Shown here one piece after another: positions 1 to 7,643 of a stretch of 49,664 bases of DNA. The stretch is from the NCBI GenBank assembly GCA_021831785.1, contig JAKBMB010000031.1, positions 1 to 49,664 of the forward strand, written 5' to 3'. The position numbers and the translations under genes were made by a program. The notes under the pieces were generated by a model. The model saw only the letters and a list, made by a program, of their open reading frames with translations, searched no databases and was not told where the DNA came from. Source of the DNA: Deltaproteobacteria bacterium. GTDB lineage: Bacteria; Desulfobacterota; Binatia; Binatales; Binataceae. How positions within the stretch are numbered: position 1 is the first letter of the stretch; every line of letters starts with the position of its first letter.

Positions 1-37
1 CCTTCGATACATCGACGCCAACGTAAACCGCTTCCAT
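1..37 (-). CDS. IS110-family transposase, N-terminal end only (cut by window edge)
   Basis: Read leftwards from an ATG at 37, the only visible codons give MEAVYVGVDVSK. The VGVDVSK motif is the usual opening of the RuvC-like DEDD domain of IS110-family transposases, where the first Asp is catalytic. A strong purine-rich ribosome binding site (GGAGGAGG) lies just upstream at about 41-48. The rest of the gene lies outside the window, so whether the element is intact cannot be said. The non-coding stretch to its right would be the upstream end of the element. Only 12 residues are visible, so the family call rests on motif recognition. Confidence 0.6.
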   Translation of the reverse strand, partial: MEAVYVGVDVSK

Positions 38-363
38 CTTCCTCCTCCGCGGGGCTTCACCCATTCTTGCCCACGATGCGGGCTCTGCTCGCCCTGGCGA
101 CTGTTCGGGTTATTTCGCCCCTTCTCTAGCGAAGCGGGGAGCCTTGCTGAGCGCCGGTCTTGTTCAACCCCGAATGACAACGGTCTCCCGCCTCGCTTTC
201 CTCTCCTTTACCTGAATCAACATACAAGGATGACATCCGCGCAAGCGGCGTGAGGATGTGCGCAGGTTATTCAATCCATTTGCGGGACGCCATAATAGGA
301 GAACCTTCATCGTCTCCATGCGTTTTCTCGCCTTGATGTATACACGCCCGACACTTCGGTCAG
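38..363. other. Non-coding stretch between IS110 gene start and CRISPR array trailer end
   Basis: No convincing gene. The stretch holds the upstream region of the IS110-type transposase, including a possible hairpin around 117-140 (CCCCTTC then GAAGCGGGG). In characterised IS110 elements the region upstream of the transposase gene encodes the structured bridge RNA, so part of this stretch could do so, but no element boundary could be fixed. The part next to the array (about 240-363) would be the trailer end of the CRISPR locus and shows no degenerate repeat. Confidence 0.35.
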
Positions 364-3300
364 GCTTCAATGGGGCCGCGCTCATTCGAGCGCGGAAATG
401 TCTGGCGTGTTGGCGGCCGCGCTATAGCGCCAAATGCTTCAATGGGGCCGCGCTCATTCGAGCGCGGAAATGCTGGTACTGGGACGAGGTGCGCGTGCTC
501 GACCGGGGCTTCAATGGGGCCGCGCTCATTCGAGCGCGGAAATTATGACGAAGTGGACGAAGTGGACGAAGACGAACTAGGCTTCAATGGGGCCGCGCTC
601 ATTCGAGCGCGGAAATCCGCCTTCGAGCTCCACTACGAGCTCCAGCGCTTCGTTGCTTCAATGGGACCGCGCTCATTCGAGCGCGGAAATTCGACTTCAA
701 GGCGCAAGCGATGATCGAGTCGTCGCTGCTTCAATGGGGCCGCGCTCATTCGAGCGCGGAAATGCACTCGGTGCTGGTCTCGAAGCGAGTGCAAGACGTG
801 CTTCAATGGGGCCGCGCTCATTCGAGCGCGGAAATAATTTACCAATGTCTGGTAAGGAAATAATGATGATGGCTTCAATGGGGCCGCGCTCATTCGAGCG
901 CGGAAATAATACCTTATGTGAGATTAATATTGATTATTTGTCGAGCTTCAATGGGGCCGCGCTCATTCGAGCGCGGAAATCGCATTTGACAGCAGTAAGG
1001 TCTCACGCGTTGATGCAGCTTCAATGGGGCCGCGCTCATTCGAGCGCGGAAATTGTACTTAAGAGGAAATGCTCCGTATTGAAAAAATTGGCTTCAATGG
1101 GGCCGCGCTCATTCGAGCGCGGAAATACGCAAAATGGCGCGCCGCGCGCGACGCGCTCGAGGAGCTTCAATGGGGCCGCGCTCATTCGAGCGCGGAAATT
1201 TGGGTGTGCATCGCGTGTTCGTTTATCAGCGCCTGAGCTTCAATGGGGCCGCGCTCATTCGAGCGCGGAAATATGGCCGAAGCAACGGCGCTCGTAAGTC
1301 TGGCGAAGCTTCAATGGGGCCGCGCTCATTCGAGCGCGGAAATTCCATCCCAGTGTCAGCACCTGGCTGGCGATGCTGCCGGGCTTCAATGGGGCCGCGC
1401 TCATTCGAGCGCGGAAATCCACCGCCGCGCCCACGCTCTCCGAGCAACATCGACGCGCTTCAATGGGGCCGCGCTCATTCGAGCGCGGAAATTGGCCAAC
1501 GTCCTATACGACCTAAAAACTGCGGGCCACGCTTCAATGGGGCCGCGCTCATTCGAGCGCGGAAATACTGCTATCCGGCGCTCCATCCACGTCTGCCCCT
1601 GCTACAGCTTCAATGGGGCCGCGCTCATTCGAGCGCGGAAATAGGACATTGATATTGACAGTCTTTTAGCGGTTGTCCATGCTTCAATGGGGCTGCGCTC
1701 ATTCGAGCGCGGAAATAGGACATTGATATTGACAGTCTTTTAGCGGTTGTCCATGCTTCAATGGGGTCGCGCTCATTCGAGCGCGGAAATGCGCTGAACG
1801 AGAGCCTCCTGATTTGCCCGGTCCAGCTTCAATGGGGCCGCGCTCATTCGAGCGCGGAAATCGACGCCGCGGCGGACGATGATCCGCACATCTCCATCGC
1901 TTCAATGGGGCCGCGCTCATTCGAGCGCGGAAATGCGGCGCGGGTCTCGGGTGCGACGCCGCGAAGCGGGCTTCAATGGGGCCGCGCTCATTCGAGCGCG
2001 GAAATGGGCGCTCCCGCCGCGGTCCGAGTCAATGTTCAAACGCTTCAATGGGGCCGCGCTCATTCGAGCGCGGAAATGAGAGTCATGCGCACAATTAGTC
2101 TTGTTGGCTTCAGGGCTTCAATGGGGCCGCGCTCATTCGAGCGCGGAAATACTGTACACTGCCCTTGCGCGCCCTTGCTCTCTATGCTTCAATGGGGCCG
2201 CGCTCATTCGAGCGCGGAAATTCCCGGTGGTGCGCTGGGCGCTCGGCGACCAGTTCCTGCTTCAATGGGGCCGCGCTCATTCGAGCGCGGAAATGCCGCC
2301 GCCGCCCCCCGGACAACTCACATAACTGCCGCTTCAATGGGGCCGCGCTCATTCGAGCGCGGAAATGCCCACGATGTCGGCCGCCGAGACGACGCCTGTC
2401 TTGCTTCAATGGGGCCGCGCTCATTCGAGCGCGGAAATGCGCCTCGGGATCTAGGAGCTGCTGTCTGGACGACGGTGGCTTCAATGGGGCCGCGCTCATT
2501 CGAGCGCGGAAATCCTGCAGCGCGGCGATGTTCGAGACGTCCGTCTGCTGCTGCTTCAATGGGGCCGCGCTCATTCGAGCGCGGAAATGCGACAGGGTCC
2601 GCATATAGAGGAGTGTGGTAAGGGCTTCAATGGGGCCGCGCTCATTCGAGCGCGGAAATTTTCGTCGTTACCGTTTCAGCGGAAGTTAATGAGGAGCTTC
2701 AATGGGGCCGCGCTCATTCGAGCGCGGAAATTTTCTCTTCGACCACGCGGGTCAACACGTCGAGCAAGCTTCAATGGGGCCGCGCTCATTCGAGCGCGGA
2801 AATAGATCCAATCGCCGTCCGGCCTCCCCATTTAAAGCCGCCTGCTTCAATGGGGCCGCGCTCATTCGAGCGCGGAAATGCGCTTCCTGGGACGAGGAGT
2901 GGCGTGTAGACGCTGCTTCAATGGGGCCGCGCTCATTCGAGCGCGGAAATTGGCTCGCGGGTATTGGCGACCCGAGACAAGCGCCGCTTCAATGGGGCCG
3001 CGCTCATTCGAGCGCGGAAATGCGCTGGTCTACGCGCCTGCCGGCTCGGTCGCAGCCGCTTCAATGGGGCCGCGCTCATTCGAGCGCGGAAATGCTGCTT
3101 GATGCCGCTGATCTCGACGAAGTACGTTACGCTTCAATGGGGCCGCGCTCATTCGAGCGCGGAAATGGCTCGCGCATAGCGACGCCGTCGCAGCCGCCCG
3201 CGGCTTCAATGGGGCCGCGCTCATTCGAGCGCGGAAATCGGGTGTGGTCAGTGGGTCTGCAACAGTTCGTGGTGGCTTCAATGGGGCCGCGCTCATTCGA

Positions 3301-4551
3301 GCGCGGAAATCCTTCCTCGAGCAAGCGTCATCCCGGCCAGCAAGTGTTCGCTTCAATGGGGCCGCGCTCATTCGAGCGCGGAAATAAGGCGTTGTCCACG
3401 AGGGCAACGTAACCATACTGGCTTCAATGGGGCCGCGCTCATTCGAGCGCGGAAATGTCAAAGTAGTGAGGATGCGATCCTCTTTCTGAATGGGGCTTCA
3501 ATGGGGCCGCGCTCATTCGAGCGCGGAAATCCGCCAAAGGCGCGCTGTTTTATGTAACTAAGTACATGGGGCTTCAATGGGGCCGCGCTCATTCGAGCGC
3601 GGAAATGGGATATCAGCGGGGTTCACTGCCGGCTGCCGGCGCAGCTTCAATGGGGCCGCGCTCATTCGAGCGCGGAAATGTGTTCTGTTATTCCTGGGTC
3701 TGCACAACTAGCTCCCTGCTTCAATGGGGCCGCGCTCATTCGAGCGCGGAAATCTGTCCATTGAGCGGGGGCAGCTTTGATCGTTGGGCTGCTTCAATGG
3801 GGCCGCGCTCATTCGAGCGCGGAAATTTATGACTGGCCGGGTGGGCCCAACTTTGGGTGCGAGCTTCAATGGGGCCGCGCTCATTCGAGCGCGGAAATAA
3901 GTTCGCCGCACGGCAATAAAAGACTGCCTAACGTGCTTCAATGGGGCCGCGCTCATTCGAGCGCGGAAATGCGCCACCGCGAGGACGGACCCGCCCTCGA
4001 ATACTCGCTTCAATGGGGCCGCGCTCATTCGAGCGCGGAAATCCTCCTCGCTCACCGCCTCGCCGCTGCGCGACAGATAGCTTCAATGGGGCCGCGCTCA
4101 TTCGAGCGCGGAAATGCGGAATTAGCGCGGGCACCTACGCGACTTACCTGAGCTTCAATGGGGCCGCGCTCATTCGAGCGCGGAAATGACCGGTTCCTCG
4201 GCACTGCGGGTGCGCGGCTGATCGCTTCAATGGGGCCGCGCTCATTCGAGCGCGGAAATATGGATCACATCTCCGGTTGCCAAGGCAGTGGCGGGAGTGC
4301 TTCAATGGGGCCGCGCTCATTCGAGCGCGGAAATCGCTACGATAGCCGTGGACCGCGCCACAGAGAGGAGCTTCAATGGGGCCGCGCTCATTCGAGCGCG
4401 GAAATCGCTTAAGCAGCCCTTCGAGCAGGCATTTGGAACTGCCGCTTCAATGGGGCCGCGCTCATTCGAGCGCGGAAATCGTCAGATCAAAGCGGCAGCC
4501 CTGGCCGCCGGGAAAGCTTCAATGGGGCCGCGCTCATTCGAGCGCGGAAAT
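364..4551 (-). CRISPR. Type I-G CRISPR array, 58 repeats and 57 spacers
   Basis: A 36-bp repeat recurs 58 times with starts 71-76 bp apart, giving spacers of about 35-40 bp. On the plus strand it begins GCTTCAATGGGG and ends GAGCGCGGAAAT. The core CCGCGCTC-ATTC-GAGCGCGG is a perfect 8-bp stem with a 4-nt loop. Read on the minus strand the repeat ends in ATTGAAGC, which resembles the usual ATTGAAAC 3' end, so transcription is probably leftwards with ATTGAAGC as the 8-nt crRNA 5' handle. The cas genes run in the same direction and the leader lies at the right end. Only three repeats differ from consensus, by one base each (starts 655, 1681, 1755), all in the half away from the leader. The spacer at 1643-1680 is duplicated exactly at 1717-1754. 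The newest spacer should be 4480-4515. Confidence 0.98.
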
Positions 4552-4652
4552 CAGTCGCCTGCAAGTCCTTGATTTTCAAAGAGCAATGGGACGCTTTTCG
4601 AGCGACTCCCGCTGCCGGCCGCAAAAAACGGCCTGTTCTTCTTCTCATAGCG
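4552..4652 (-). promoter_or_regulatory. CRISPR leader
   Basis: This non-coding stretch joins the last plus-strand repeat to the terminator after cas4-cas1. It is called the leader because the repeat orientation, the direction of the cas genes and the position of variant repeats all put the leader at this end. A core next to the array (about 4553-4590, minus strand CTCTTTGAAAATCAAGGACT) is conserved almost unchanged next to a solitary repeat near 40.5 kb, which supports a functional role such as an integrase-recognition site. A GGCCG-CAAAAAA-CGGCC hairpin lies at about 4618-4634. No clear -35/-10 pair was identified. Confidence 0.75.
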
Positions 4653-4705
4653 AAAAACCCCCGCAAAGACAAGGCTTTTCGCGCCGCGAGCGGGGGCTGG
4701 CTTTT
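4653..4705. terminator. Bidirectional intrinsic terminator between cas4-cas1 and the leader
   Basis: CCCCCGC at 4658-4664 pairs with GCGGGGG at 4690-4696. On the minus strand the stem is followed directly by TTTTT (4653-4657), the correct layout to end the cas operon transcript. On the plus strand a T run follows at 4702-4706. This separates cas operon transcription from array transcription, so the array should have its own promoter in the leader. Confidence 0.6.
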
Positions 4706-4731
4706 TGCCGTCACCGCGCCGCTCGCGCCGC

Positions 4732-6564
4732 TCAGCGCGTCTCGAATCCCACATACCGGTTAAGCTCGCCGCTCAACACCCGCGCCAACAGACGGGCCTG
4801 AATTTCGAGCACGCGCCGGTAGTTGACGCGGTAACCGAACAACGGATGAGTCACCAAGGTATCCATCCGCTGCTCGTAGGCGCGCAGAAACCCTTTTCTG
4901 CCGGCGGGCGTCAGCGCGACGGCCGGACCGACGCTGATGAAATCTTCAAGCTTGACCATACCGGTATTGATCGCGCCGATCACCGCGGAATCGGCGATCA
5001 GCGGCCGGAAGCCTTCGATTAGGTCGAGCGCCAGTGCCGGCCGGCCAAAGCGGGGCTGGTGAAAGAAGCCGATGAAGGGGTCGAAGCCGACGACGTGACA
5101 GGTGATCGTCAAGTCTTTAGTCAAGAGGCTGTAAGCGAACGACAGCAAGGCGTTGACGGGATCGACCGGCGGGCGTCGATTGCGATAGGTGAAGTCGAAC
5201 TCGAAGGGCCCCGCGCGACCGGGATCATCGACGATCTTCAGCATCCCGGCAAAGTTAGCGAAATAGATGCGCGCGGCGTTGCCTTCGATCCCCAAAAGCT
5301 CTTCGAGCGCTTCGGCCTCCAGCGCCGCCTGCGCGTAGCGCTTGAGCTGGATGAGCGCGGCGGGCGGCGGCTCGATATGGTTGCGGCGCAGCATCGTGCG
5401 CTGATTGCGGATCTTCGAAGCGACGAATTCGCGGGCAACGCCGAGGCAAAACAGGGGCCGCTCCGCCAGCGCAAATTGCTGCTTGCGCAGGAACACGTTC
5501 TTCAACCCCAGCCCTTGGGTCAGGCCGTAAAACCAACCCCCGTAGGAGAAATGCGCGATCGGCTTTTCCGACCAGCAAAGGCCCTGCAGCGCGGCGGCGG
5601 TGAACTGCACATTGCCGAACACGTTGACTTGGGAGAGTTCGCCAACGCGCACGTCCTGGACCGGCTTGTCGCGCGCCCTGATCTGCAATACCTCGCCGCG
5701 CTTGCCGACGACCAGGCCGTGGCCGGTGACGTAAAGCGGGCGCAGGTCGTCGCGCGCGGGAAGCAAGCGGCGTAAAGGCTCGTCGGCGCCGCGCGGGGCG
5801 CGCAGCGGGCCGTCCTGGTACTCTTCAAACAGCGAAAGCTGGATGCTGGGAATGGCCGGCTCCAACGAGTCGCAGAGCGCGGTTTCGTCCGGCAGGCAGA
5901 TGCCGACCAGCGAGCATCGCGGGCATTTGGGGCTGTCCACCAACGGCGGCGGAATCTCGCCGCGTTGGGCCAGCGCTCTTGCCTGCTCCAATGCGGCGAG
6001 CGTTTCGCCGGCCAGGGCGTCGTCGATCGCCACGCGCACGCGCTGGCGTGTGGCATGGTAATAGGCGACCGCCTCCTCGCAGCGGTAGCCGTTGTCGCGC
6101 AGGATGAGCGCTTGCGCGCAGAGCTGCGCGCGGTCGGCCGGCCACGCCTGGGGGCCGTCCTCGCTCTCGCGCGGACCGCCCTTCTTGTAGTCCACCGGCG
6201 CTACGGCGCCGCCCTCGCCTTCAACCAGGTCCATCTTGGCGATCAGCCGATGGGTCTCGCTGCTGAGCGTGACCGAGCGGGAATGGATCTGCGCCTCCTC
6301 GTCGGGCGGCGGCAACGGGTCGGACTTGGTTTCGAGCTTCTCGTGGCGCAACGCGCCTTCGACCGTGTCCGCGCTATGGGCGAAGATTGCTTCGACCCAT
6401 TCATAGAAGAAAAGGCGCGGGCAATAGACGAATTCGTTGAGCATCCGCGCGGGCAGGTAGTCCGGAAGATTGACTTGTACTCGGGTGTGCGGCCCAGGGC
6501 CGATCCTCTCCGCTGCCCCGCCTAGCTCGGTCGCGATAGGTTGGAAAGTGGTCGGATCCGACAT
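4732..6564 (-). CDS. cas4-cas1: Cas4-Cas1 fusion, spacer-acquisition nuclease/integrase
   Basis: The protein has 610 residues and two domains, a fusion typical of type I-G and related systems. The N-terminal Cas4 part (about 1-235) shows an Fe-S cluster cysteine in the YCPR motif (Cys48) and a second set CPRCSLVGIC (Cys214, 217, 223), with the RecB-type nuclease motif DYKK at 125-128. The Cas1 part begins near 275 and carries candidate metal ligands Glu427 (GIEGNAARIYF), His502 and Asp514 (ALDLIEGFRP). Cas4 trims and selects prespacers by their PAM. Cas1 with Cas2 inserts them at the leader-repeat junction. It is the last gene of the operon, 20 bp after cas2, and faces its own leader. The start at 6564 is the only Met well ahead of the Cas4 domain, though its ribosome binding site is weak. 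All key residues appear present. Confidence 0.95.
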   Translation of the reverse strand: MSDPTTFQPIATELGGAAERIGPGPHTRVQVNLPDYLPARMLNEFVYCPRLFFYEWVEAIFAHSADTVEGALRHEKLETKSDPLPPPDEEAQIHSRSVTLSSETHRLIAKMDLVEGEGGAVAPVDYKKGGPRESEDGPQAWPADRAQLCAQALILRDNGYRCEEAVAYYHATRQRVRVAIDDALAGETLAALEQARALAQRGEIPPPLVDSPKCPRCSLVGICLPDETALCDSLEPAIPSIQLSLFEEYQDGPLRAPRGADEPLRRLLPARDDLRPLYVTGHGLVVGKRGEVLQIRARDKPVQDVRVGELSQVNVFGNVQFTAAALQGLCWSEKPIAHFSYGGWFYGLTQGLGLKNVFLRKQQFALAERPLFCLGVAREFVASKIRNQRTMLRRNHIEPPPAALIQLKRYAQAALEAEALEELLGIEGNAARIYFANFAGMLKIVDDPGRAGPFEFDFTYRNRRPPVDPVNALLSFAYSLLTKDLTITCHVVGFDPFIGFFHQPRFGRPALALDLIEGFRPLIADSAVIGAINTGMVKLEDFISVGPAVALTPAGRKGFLRAYEQRMDTLVTHPLFGYRVNYRRVLEIQARLLARVLSGELNRYVGFETR

Positions 6565-6584
6565 CGCAATGAGCGCTCTCGGAG

Positions 6585-6914
6585 CTACACGCGGTCCTGC
6601 TTGGACGGCGAATCAGGCTCGCCGTCAACGACGATACAGGGGCTGTCGATGGGCGAGTACGCCTGGCCCAGCGCGGTGATCACCCGCTCGCCGCGTCCCT
6701 CGACCGGGCCGAGATCGACGAACAGCACCTGGTCGTCGCGATGGTCGATGATCTCGCTCAGCGCGTGGCGGCAGCGCACGAGGTCGGTCCGCGTGAACTG
6801 GCACTCGAAGATCGAGTACTGGAGATGGTCGCCGAAGTCGCGCATGGTCTTGTAGACGGCGCGCAGCCGCTTGTCCTCGCGAATGTCGTAGCACACGAGA
6901 TACGTATTCCGCAT
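6585..6914 (-). CDS. cas2: Cas2, integrase-complex subunit
   Basis: At 109 residues it has the usual length. The N-terminus YLVCYDIREDKR is the Cas2 ferredoxin-like first strand with the conserved Asp, followed by Cas2-like QYSIFECQFTR. Cas2 dimers bridge two Cas1 dimers during spacer integration. The ATG at 6914 is preceded by AGGAG inside the end of the upstream toxin gene, whose stop is 5 bp away, so the two are translationally close. The first 95 bp of this region (6823-6917) are repeated at 7542-7636 as a truncated copy upstream. The C-terminal tail, rich in Asp and Ser, extends past the typical fold. Confidence 0.93.
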   Translation of the reverse strand: MRNTYLVCYDIREDKRLRAVYKTMRDFGDHLQYSIFECQFTRTDLVRCRHALSEIIDHRDDQVLFVDLGPVEGRGERVITALGQAYSPIDSPCIVVDGEPDSPSKQDRV

Positions 6915-6917
6915 CGC
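6823..6917. repeat. 95-bp direct repeat copy A (5' end of intact cas2)
   Basis: This segment, the start of cas2 with a few upstream bases, matches 7542-7636 at 89 of 95 positions without gaps, counted by eye. The two copies are in the same orientation and bracket the DUF433/DUF5615 toxin-antitoxin cassette (6918-7541). Confidence 0.9.
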
Positions 6918-6919
6918 GC

Positions 6920-7276
6920 TTATCTCCTGACGCGGACTCCGGAATCGCTAGCGACCAGCAGCAGCCCCCTTAACGGTTGCCGCCTCTCAACTTCCGAAAG
7001 CAATTCCAGCACGCCGCGGCGCACGGCGATTCTCCCAACTCGTCTGAACCGAAACAACACGATGCCGTGGTAGGCTTTGGGAGGGTATCGCCGGAGATCA
7101 CCGAGCCCCTTATCCAGAGAGAACAGGCATCGCCGGGCACGGCGCGCGGCGTCGGCCACGAGCGGATCGGGCTGTCCCTCCAGTCCTTCGTCCGCAACCG
7201 TGTCCACGAGGTGCCCGAGACGGCGAAGATCGTCAGCCAGTTCGGCGGGCAGGTTCTCGTCGAGTTTTATGCGCAT
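6920..7276 (-). CDS. DUF5615 PIN-like toxin of a type II toxin-antitoxin pair
   Basis: A 118-residue protein opening with IKLDENLP, then GHLVDTV, GLEGQPD, SLDKGLGDLR and YPP, the signature order of DUF5615 (Mut7-C/PIN-like) proteins. Asp6, Asp25 and the LD of SLDKG are the likely acidic active-site residues, so an RNase role is inferred from the family. Its start lies 44 bp inside the end of the upstream DUF433 gene, the usual antitoxin-first overlap. It ends 5 bp before cas2 and carries the cas2 ribosome binding site in its last codons. The pair is embedded in the cas operon and flanked by cas2 direct repeats, which suggests a later insertion. It would be co-transcribed with cas2 and cas4-cas1. 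Confidence 0.85.
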   Translation of the reverse strand: MRIKLDENLPAELADDLRRLGHLVDTVADEGLEGQPDPLVADAARRARRCLFSLDKGLGDLRRYPPKAYHGIVLFRFRRVGRIAVRRGVLELLSEVERRQPLRGLLLVASDSGVRVRR

Positions 7277-7529
7277 CCGCCGATAAGGGTGTCAGTTCCT
7301 CTTCGCGGGCCAGAGCGGCCGCATAGGCAATCGCGGCACGGATGTGAGCGGTCTTGAGCGAGGGATAGGACGTAATTATCTCGTCGCTCGCCGCGCCTTC
7401 GGCCAGCGAATCCAGAATTACAGCCACGGGCACACGCGTCCCCTTCGCGCACAACCGGCCGCCCACAACATCACGCCGCGAGATCAGGTATTTCCTCCAA
7501 TCGATCACGGGCTGCACCAACACTCGCAT
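7233..7529 (-). CDS. DUF433 antitoxin
   Basis: The 98-residue product has the DUF433 layout: a short N-terminal segment, VVGGRLCAKGTRVPVAVIL, LAEGAASDEII, then YPSLKTAHIRAAIAYAAAL. DUF433 proteins hold a winged-helix-like fold and are the standard partners of DUF5615 PIN-like toxins; most bind DNA and neutralise the toxin. The ATG at 7529 falls inside the residual reading frame of the truncated cas2 copy, so the gene starts a few bases after the end of the 95-bp repeat. If it autoregulates, it could influence downstream cas2 and cas4-cas1, but no operator was identified. Confidence 0.85.
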   Translation of the reverse strand: MRVLVQPVIDWRKYLISRRDVVGGRLCAKGTRVPVAVILDSLAEGAASDEIITSYPSLKTAHIRAAIAYAAALAREEELTPLSADAHKTRREPARRTG

Positions 7530-7633
7530 TTAGCATATCGCAGATGGCCGCCGAAGCCGCGCATGGTCTTGTAGACGGCGCGCAGCCGCTTGTCCTCACG
7601 AATGTCGTAGCACACCAGGTACGTGTTCCGCAT
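7505..7633 (-). pseudogene. Truncated cas2 copy
   Basis: From the ATG at 7633 the frame reads MRNTYLVCYDIREDKRLRAV and follows intact cas2 for about 31 residues with few changes, then diverges and stops at 7505 after 42 codons. Only the first third of Cas2 remains, so it cannot form the dimer fold. It sits where cas2 would be expected directly after csb2 (10 bp after the csb2 stop). This is a duplicated 5' end left by, or used for, insertion of the toxin-antitoxin cassette. Confidence 0.88.
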
Positions 7634-7636
7634 CGC
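7542..7636. repeat. 95-bp direct repeat copy B (truncated cas2)
   Basis: Second copy of the cas2 5' segment, 89 of 95 bases identical to 6823-6917 and in the same orientation. Recombination between the copies would remove the toxin-antitoxin cassette and leave intact cas2 directly behind csb2. Confidence 0.9.
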
Positions 7637-7643
7637 ACGTTTC

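Noticed and set aside
258-4801. Many open frames across the array on both strands, rich in MGPRSFERGN-like repeats
   Set aside because: They are translations of the CRISPR repeats and spacers, not genes.
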